Assembly (NCBI RefSeq): GCF_000353285.1
Contig: NZ_KB731324.1
Coordinates: 4,172,577 to 4,236,576, forward strand
Direction: 5' to 3'
Source: Leptolyngbya boryana PCC 6306
GTDB taxonomy: Bacteria; Cyanobacteriota; Cyanobacteriia; Leptolyngbyales; Leptolyngbyaceae
Length of the DNA stretch: 64,000 nucleotides
The notes under the pieces were generated by a model. It saw only the letters and a list, made by a program, of their open reading frames with translations, was not told the DNA's origin and made no database searches. A program made the position numbers and the translations under genes. Positions 19,576 to 25,574 of the stretch are shown piece after piece; the first letter of the stretch is position 1; each line of letters starts with the position of its first letter.

Positions 19576-19602
19576 GGCTTTTAAGAGTCAGGCAATTTTT
19601 TG
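19562..19602 (+). terminator. Strong intrinsic terminator overlapping the homing site
   Basis: TGCCTGACTC (19562-19571) pairs with GAGTCAGGCA (19585-19594) around a 13-nt loop, and a T-run follows. It would terminate plus-strand transcription before the transposon. Because the stem contains most of the protospacer, guide binding and hairpin sequence coincide. Confidence 0.75.
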
Positions 19603-19616
19603 TTTAAATTCGTGTG

Positions 19617-19755
19617 ATTGTTGTCGAATAACACTTTATTTGTCGTCGTTAACGGATTGATGTCGTCGTTAACAATTTAGTGTCGTTTTAACAGCTTCTT
19701 GTCGTCGAGGGGTAAGAAATCATTCGTTAACAAATTCTTGTCATCAGAGCTTCAA
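19617..19755. repeat. CAST left end (LE) with TnsB-type repeats at about 20-bp spacing
   Basis: TGTCG-type motifs start at 19622 (TGTCGAATAACAC), 19641 and 19661 (both TGTCGTCGTTAAC), 19681 (TGTCGTTTTAAC) and 19700 (TGTCGTCGAGG). A further TTGTCATC lies at 19738. The spacing is close to two helical turns, which suits side-by-side TnsB binding. The arrangement and sequence resemble the ShCAST left end as I recall it (repeated TGTCGTCG-GTGAC and TGTCATTGTGAC). Confidence 0.85.
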
Positions 19756-19876
19756 GCAGTTGAATGCTCATTCAAATTCTTATCCACTTCAACATTTTAC
19801 AGTACAGACTCTACCCAGTTAAAACGAATGCTAACTCTGCTCGTTATAGCGAGGGGCAAATATTTCTAAATTAAAA

Positions 19877-19907
19877 CCCCGAGTCAGGCAGTCCTTTCAA
19901 TCCACCC
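19877..19907 (-). CRISPR. Detached CRISPR half-repeat and 17-nt homing spacer
   Basis: On the minus strand GGGTGGATTGAAAG (19907-19894) matches the 3' end of the array repeat with two changes, and is followed by GACTGCCTGACTCGGGG (19893-19877). It is separated from the last array repeat by about 50 nt. V-K transposons are known to carry a short self-homing spacer behind an atypical repeat between the array and the left end. The spacer's target lies just outside the element at 19559-19575. Confidence 0.88.
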
Positions 19908-19958
19908 ACTGTTAACCGAAAGATTGTGCCTATTAAAGTTGTCAAAAGACTAAGTTAC

Positions 19959-20515
19959 TCTTCAATCGCCCCCTTGCCGCAAACCTGGATGAAACATGTT
20001 GATACTGCTCGTTGACGGCAATAACCTTGCCCTTTCAATCGCCCCCTTGCCGCAAACCTGGATGAAACTTTATCCCCAACGCCTCAGCAATACTTTCGAC
20101 TGAGCTTTCAATCGCCCCCTTGCCGCAAACCTGGATGAAACGTTCTCTGATATTGCGTCAGAAACTTTCTCATACTTTCTTTCAATCGCCCCCTTGCCGC
20201 AAACCTGGATGAAACTTGAGTGAATTGCTTGTGCAGGCTTAAGTCTGTTTGGCTTCTCCTTTCAATCGCCCCCTTGCCGCAAACCTGGATGAAACCGCAG
20301 TCGAGGGATATCTTTCAGATAAATTCCTAGCCTTTCAATCGCCCCCTTGCCGCAAACCTGGATGAAACCTAAGCAGCGATCGCATATCATGCCTAGTTAA
20401 GGGGACTTTCAATCGCCCCCTTGCCGCAAACCTGGATGAAACCGGGCATTTGCCGAGTTGTGCAGGGAGTTTCCGAATCTTTCAATCGCCCCCTTGCCGC
20501 AAACCTGGATGAAAC
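19959..20515 (-). CRISPR. Type V-K CRISPR array, eight repeats, seven spacers
   Basis: 37-nt repeats start at 19959 (degenerate in its first two plus-strand bases), 20032, 20105, 20179, 20259, 20332, 20406 and 20479. In transcription direction (minus) the repeat begins GTTTCATCCAGG and ends GCGATTGAAAG, the usual V-K form. Spacers are 36, 36, 37, 43, 36, 37 and 36 nt from left to right; the 43-nt one at 20216-20258 is unusually long. The leader side is at 20515, next to the tracrRNA. The otherwise identical repeats suggest an array still kept intact. No cas1, cas2 or cas6 is seen. Confidence 0.96.
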
Positions 20516-20689
20516 CCTGCCATTCAAGGTGCAGCCATAGTGTGCTTTTCAAACATGGTTTTGGCAAACCCCTCTAAATCCGATACTTTTTGTTGGACAA
20601 GAAGCAGCTTTATGCTGTGGAAAGCTGCTGAAGGGATTAGTTTGTACGGATTGGCAAACCTCCTAGGGATTTTGACCTCGCTTCGGTTT

Positions 20690-20905
20690 GCCAACAAGTT
20701 AAAAGTTAGGGGTGGATTCCTCCTTGCTCGGAGGTGAGATTGGCTAACCAGCATTGCGGTAGACCCGCACCCTTTTGCTGGGAGCGCACCCAACTTCGAG
20801 GTAGACAGTCAACCTGAGCCAGAAAGCAAGACTATCTTCCGACAGTCAAACTAGCTCGTAATTGTCGATGGCACAGGGGCTATTGCTAGCATGAACCACG
20901 GCGCA
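20690..20905 (-). ncRNA. tracrRNA of the V-K system
   Basis: It lies between cas12k and the array, in the same orientation as both, where V-K tracrRNAs are encoded. Two blocks match the ShCAST tracrRNA as I remember it: AGTCTTGCTTTCTG (20833-20820) and GGTGCGCTCCCAGCA (20790-20776), followed by a GGG-GCGGGT-type segment. A 5-bp hairpin (20719-20734) and then GGAATCC follow. The AATC there can pair with the GATT of the repeat's GCGATTGAAAG end. Ends are approximate. It may extend left toward 20570 through another GCAGCTTT/AAAGCTGC hairpin. Confidence 0.85.
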
Positions 20906-20946
20906 CTCTATTTATAAAATACATTTGAACTAATTGCAAGTAATTT

Positions 20947-22857
20947 CTATTTTCGAGATTGGTATGCTGCGATCGCTAAATTTCTTGCTTTCTCTTGAGG
21001 AGTGCCTGAAAGAGGTTGTTTCGTAATCTCAATCGAAATGCCAACTTGAGCTGCTTGGCTTTGAATAAATTGGGTTAATTGAGCGTATCTCCAACGATGA
21101 ACGCTGGCTCGGTACTGGCGAGCATACTTTCGCTGCTGTTCTATAGAACCTAGAATTTTTTGCTCTGCTCTTGCTTGAACCTCGCTTTGAACAATCTCTC
21201 GAATGTCACCAAGGTCAGGAAGCGCGAGGCTACTTACCTGATATTCCTGAGCGATCGCTACAATTTCATGAGCGATCAAACGATCGAGATATTGTCCTTG
21301 GTTAGATTCTCTAAGTTGGCTAGAACCTCCTTTTCTTTGGTTGTTATGACGCTTATGAGCGTTACGTTGCTGGTTTAGGCGATATCGATTGAGGAGTTTG
21401 TAATTTTTGCCTAGGATTTGACGAATGCTTCTGTAGGTGATAGCTTTACCCGTTTGGATATTGACAATGGCTAAAGTAGCAGGTTTATCAAGTCCATAGC
21501 TTACTCCAGCCAGAATTGAAGGTTGACCTTGGTAGAGAGGATAGCTCGGACGTGGAAATTGATTCTCCAGCAATTCCAGCATTCTTTCTCGCCTTCTGAT
21601 AAAAGCATCCTGATTCTGACTTCGATTTTCTTTGGCTTTCGTACTAGCGATCACTTTTGCACAGTCGCTTGCCTTCTTTTGACGAATTTCCTCTGTGCCT
21701 TCTTGCGTCCAAGTATCAGTCTCTATAGAACACGATAAAACTAATCGATGAACTACCCAATGTTCTGCATCACCTTTGCCTTCTTGCCAAGCGATTTGCC
21801 CAGAACGTAAGGAGAACAAGCTGCTTGAATGCTGATTTTTGCTTGCTTTTTTAGTTTCTTGATCTTCTAAGAATCGGTTAAACCAGTGAAGATCCCTTTG
21901 ATCGCAGTAGACCTCAAAGAAATGCTCACTCAAACCGTTGAAACTGACACATATCCTGCCTTGGCTGTTTAGTGACCAGCGAAGATCTTCATTAGTTTCG
22001 TAGTTGACAGGGAAGGGTAAAATTGCTGGCTTAGTGAGGAGCCGTGCTTGCCAACCGGCTGCTTCCTCTTCGTTTTCAGGAATATGACTTGTTGCCGTTT
22101 CTAACGCTTCTATCCAAGAATGCCAAGATAAGTGCCGTCCTCTTGGGATTCTAGTGGTTTGGAAAGTGTTCATTAAACGCTCAAGGCGGATTTCTGTTTT
22201 ACGGCGACGTTTGATGAATTTTTCGGGGTTTTCGTTTTGATCAGGCAATTTGCAACCGTTCTTGAGTAGGTAAGCGATCGCACATCGAGTCAAGGGATCT
22301 TCTGTCTCGTCATAAAGTTTGAAGAGGGTGCGAGAAACATTCGCGCCTGCTTGATTTGATGTTTGATTCTTTTTCTTACTTCGGGTCTTCTTAACTTCAG
22401 GTTGGTCACTCTCTGAAATTGGTTCATTCAGGTGCGTGAGGAGTTCGCTGGCTTTCAATCTGAGTGTATTGATATCAGTCTGACTAGCGATCGTTAATTC
22501 ATTGTCGCTTTGAAGCATTGCTAACCAACGGGTCTGACCTGAAATCTGATTTCTAAGTCGTGTTTGAAGTGCTAGCCAGGACAAAAATATGCGATGTACA
22601 GTCGAGATTGCTGAGGAATAAAACCTTCCTGGTTGTCCTGAAAATTGGGGGTCTTGCTTTAGTTGATTACACGCTTCACTGACAACTAAACGAGGAAGTT
22701 TCCCTGTAAGGCTCCATTCCTCAAACCGCGAATCCTGAGCGATATGCTTGAGCAACTCGTTGATCAGAGGAGTATGCTTTTCTGCCATTAAGTGCCATAA
22801 AGCACGACGAGTTTCTTCAGTTGCCACCAACTTGCATTGGATTGTAATGACACTCAT
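20947..22857 (-). CDS. cas12k: Cas12k effector (type V-K, nuclease-dead)
   Basis: The 636-residue RNA-guided targeting protein finds DNA through crRNA/tracrRNA and hands it to TnsC/TniQ. I chose ATG 22857 (MSVITIQCKLVATEETRRALW), which is how this family starts; the open frame runs on to 23016. Visible parts are LINELLKHI near residue 30, GQPGRFYSSAISTVHRIFLSWL near 75, a Lys-rich linker with KKTRSKKKNQ, and a RuvC-like core with ILAGVSYGLDKPATLAIVN and LDRLIAHEIVAIAQEYQ. The RuvC acidic residues are degenerate, as expected for Cas12k, which does not cut. A small HTH gene is divergent upstream. Confidence 0.95.
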   Translation of the reverse strand: MSVITIQCKLVATEETRRALWHLMAEKHTPLINELLKHIAQDSRFEEWSLTGKLPRLVVSEACNQLKQDPQFSGQPGRFYSSAISTVHRIFLSWLALQTRLRNQISGQTRWLAMLQSDNELTIASQTDINTLRLKASELLTHLNEPISESDQPEVKKTRSKKKNQTSNQAGANVSRTLFKLYDETEDPLTRCAIAYLLKNGCKLPDQNENPEKFIKRRRKTEIRLERLMNTFQTTRIPRGRHLSWHSWIEALETATSHIPENEEEAAGWQARLLTKPAILPFPVNYETNEDLRWSLNSQGRICVSFNGLSEHFFEVYCDQRDLHWFNRFLEDQETKKASKNQHSSSLFSLRSGQIAWQEGKGDAEHWVVHRLVLSCSIETDTWTQEGTEEIRQKKASDCAKVIASTKAKENRSQNQDAFIRRRERMLELLENQFPRPSYPLYQGQPSILAGVSYGLDKPATLAIVNIQTGKAITYRSIRQILGKNYKLLNRYRLNQQRNAHKRHNNQRKGGSSQLRESNQGQYLDRLIAHEIVAIAQEYQVSSLALPDLGDIREIVQSEVQARAEQKILGSIEQQRKYARQYRASVHRWRYAQLTQFIQSQAAQVGISIEITKQPLSGTPQEKARNLAIAAYQSRK

Positions 22858-22969
22858 AAGACAAGTTCCTAATTTTGGTAAGGTACAAGACCAGCATGAT
22901 GAGCATAGATTCAGCGATCGTAGTGTTGACCAACTTTCAATCTCGATTTGGAAATAATACATTAGTTCT

Positions 22970-23002
22970 AAACTCTTGCAAAGATATAGTAGCCTAGAGT
23001 TT
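22970..23002. promoter_or_regulatory. Inverted repeat upstream of the HTH gene and cas12k, possible operator
   Basis: AAACTCT (22970-22976) and AGAGTTT (22996-23002) form an inverted repeat with centres about 26 bp apart, 26 bp before the start of the divergent HTH gene and about 115 bp from cas12k. This is where a regulator of the cas12k promoter would bind. Palindrome and place are seen; binding is inferred. Confidence 0.35.
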
Positions 23003-23027
23003 TGCCATTCTGACAATCAATCTGGTT

Positions 23028-23360
23028 ATGCCTCTTGCTCCTCGCCTACCAACTCATCGACACTGGAATACGTTGAACGCATATCTACGACCATTGGGCG
23101 ATAAGCAGATGGAGATCGACGAGTTTCTTAACAACTGGGATGTTTCGCGAGAGGAACTTGCATTCATCTGCGACTGTTCTTTAACCACCGTAAATCATTG
23201 GTTTTCTCAAGGAGAGCATCGTAGGATTCCGACGGATAAGCACAAGCAGCGACTGGCGCTAGCTCATCACATCTGGATCACGATCGAGTCGGAACCTGAG
23301 TATTTACAGACGCTACGGCAGATGTATCACAAGCAACGTCGGCGAGAAGAAAAGGAATAA
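23028..23360 (+). CDS. Small helix-turn-helix regulator next to cas12k
   Basis: This 110-residue basic protein has its central part, VSREELAFICDCSLTTVNHW, matching a helix-turn-helix in which the second helix would be SLTTVNHWFSQG. The C-terminus is Lys/Arg-rich (MYHKQRRREEKE). It is transcribed divergently from cas12k. In V-K CASTs a small repressor commonly occupies this place. CvkR of Anabaena is a MerR-type example, but this protein does not look MerR-like (no MerR coiled-coil dimer region). I infer that it represses cas12k and perhaps tnsB. Confidence 0.65.
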   Translation: MPLAPRLPTHRHWNTLNAYLRPLGDKQMEIDEFLNNWDVSREELAFICDCSLTTVNHWFSQGEHRRIPTDKHKQRLALAHHIWITIESEPEYLQTLRQMYHKQRRREEKE

Positions 23361-23423
23361 GAGGTTGTCATATGACAAGAAGTGCTTGTGATAACTGATA
23401 GTTCAATTGTACTTTTCATATAG

Positions 23424-24155
<732 letters not shown>

Positions 24156-24211
24156 GTTGCGCCAGTTAGATCAATTTTCTGGCGCAACAGTTCAACTGCT
24201 TCCCGATGTTT

Positions 24212-25459
24212 CTAACGGGTTTTCATCGGAATTTGGAATGGAAGTCGCTTAGGAGTAGCTTTCTCAGTTGGCTCTAGGATGAAGTAGCCGTCAACCGCAG
24301 AGGACTCTGGTAGTGCTGCGACTTTGTGTTCAAACTCGGTTGGAGTTAGGTCGTGAGACACAAGTAGATCGTATTGGGCGACATATCCCTCAAGCACATT
24401 ACTTCGAGCAGCAAGCTTTCTCAACGATGGGATGATCATCGTTCTTTCTTTTTCTAGCCCAATCCCAATATTCTTATTTAAGCCAGATCCCCCATGTAAT
24501 ACTGGAATCCAGCCTGTTGAGTACCATGTTTCATCGACTTTCCGGCGTAGGTCATCAATCCAGCTATAGCGCTTAGTTTCTTCGTTGGCAAAATCTAGCC
24601 ATTCAACTAATTCAGCCACAGACACTGCATCGACAAAATCGCTGGCTAGAAACCGTTCTGGGTACTCACCAACTAAGATCTCCTTGGCAATGCGTCGTCC
24701 CTGAGTTTGCCAGATTTGATTAGTTTCTTGAATTTCGTGTTGAGCAACGTCTAACATTCCTAATTCGGCAGAGCAGCGAGCCTGAGCGAGTGCAGTCAAG
24801 GTGAAATACTCCTCATACGCCATCGCCGTTTCGATCGTGGTTGCACTCAGCAGTAACTCGCGATACCGCATATTGATTTCTGAGAGGGTGCGTCGCGAAT
24901 CGTGTAAAATTGTGTAACGGTGATCAATAGGCGTTTTGTCTAATTTTGTCAGGGCATCGAGTGAGGCAAAGAGCTTTGCTCGTTCGTTGCTTGCCAAGAA
25001 GTGTTGAATGTCCTGAATGTCCTTCTGAATGCTTTTGAGTCTGTCGTCGATCTTACTCAGCTTGTTGTTGATTGCAATGAAGCCAACACTGCTAACAACT
25101 AAACCTAATCCAGATAGAACAGCGGTTCCTGTGGCAATTTGAAGTACTTGTTGCGTAGTTTGTGACAGTGAGCCAACTTGTGAAGAGAGTTGTGTCAGCA
25201 AGACAGTATTCTGTTGCACTGTATCCTTCAAATCCGACATCTGCATACTGTTGACGATGCCTGGAATGAAGTTGAGTCCTGGAATAAGGTTGAGAACTTG
25301 GGAACTGGCTGGGAGGATGTGGCGCACAATTTGCCCGCCATGTCCGGTTCCGGCTGCCCACCGAATGACACCACCGTAGGCTTTGTATTGTCCTGTTATT
25401 AATCCCATTATTACGTCTGATGGGATCATCCGAGTGACTTCCCAGCCTGGAAACATCAT
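24212..25459 (-). CDS. Large protein with membrane segment and coiled coil, unknown
   Basis: This 415-residue cargo protein has an N-terminal region rich in Gly (GGVIRWAAGTGHGG), a Gln/Ser/Thr-rich coil near 75-105 (LTQLSSQVGSLSQTTQQVLQ) and a hydrophobic helix at about 108-132 (TAVLSGLGLVVSSVGFIAIN). A coiled coil follows (KLSKIDDRLKSIQKDIQDIQ). The C-terminal 230 residues are soluble and helical. I do not recognise the family. Similar coil-plus-helix proteins occur among cyanobacterial accessory genes. It is on the minus strand, about 115 bp from the TPR-CHAT gene, and may be downstream in the same transcript. Confidence 0.5.
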   Translation of the reverse strand: MMFPGWEVTRMIPSDVIMGLITGQYKAYGGVIRWAAGTGHGGQIVRHILPASSQVLNLIPGLNFIPGIVNSMQMSDLKDTVQQNTVLLTQLSSQVGSLSQTTQQVLQIATGTAVLSGLGLVVSSVGFIAINNKLSKIDDRLKSIQKDIQDIQHFLASNERAKLFASLDALTKLDKTPIDHRYTILHDSRRTLSEINMRYRELLLSATTIETAMAYEEYFTLTALAQARCSAELGMLDVAQHEIQETNQIWQTQGRRIAKEILVGEYPERFLASDFVDAVSVAELVEWLDFANEETKRYSWIDDLRRKVDETWYSTGWIPVLHGGSGLNKNIGIGLEKERTMIIPSLRKLAARSNVLEGYVAQYDLLVSHDLTPTEFEHKVAALPESSAVDGYFILEPTEKATPKRLPFQIPMKTR

Positions 25460-25574
25460 AGTCTTGACCTCAAGGAATTGTTGATACGGAATATCAGAAA
25501 TATTCTTGGCTAGTGTTCCTTGAGAGATGCGATCGCTAACCCATCAAAATTTGAGATGATTTCCTGAAGCTGCA

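Larger units (their letters stand above)
19270..19616. other. Left-flank intergenic region with structured RNA-like 3' part; CAST attachment site
   Basis: No protein-coding gene is convincing in these 347 bp. The plus strand near the right side carries consecutive small hairpins: AAGGC-GT-GCCTT at 19540-19550, CAGG-N7-CCTG at 19553-19567, and then the strong terminator hairpin described separately. This is what the 3' end of a small structured RNA would look like, but I could not match it to tRNA, tmRNA, SRP, 6S or RNase P RNA. The transposon homing protospacer lies inside it. Confidence 0.4.

Noticed and set aside
20524-20793. 89-codon minus-strand frame between the array and cas12k
   Set aside because: It lies within and beside the tracrRNA. 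Its composition is not protein-like, and the RNA explanation accounts for the sequence.
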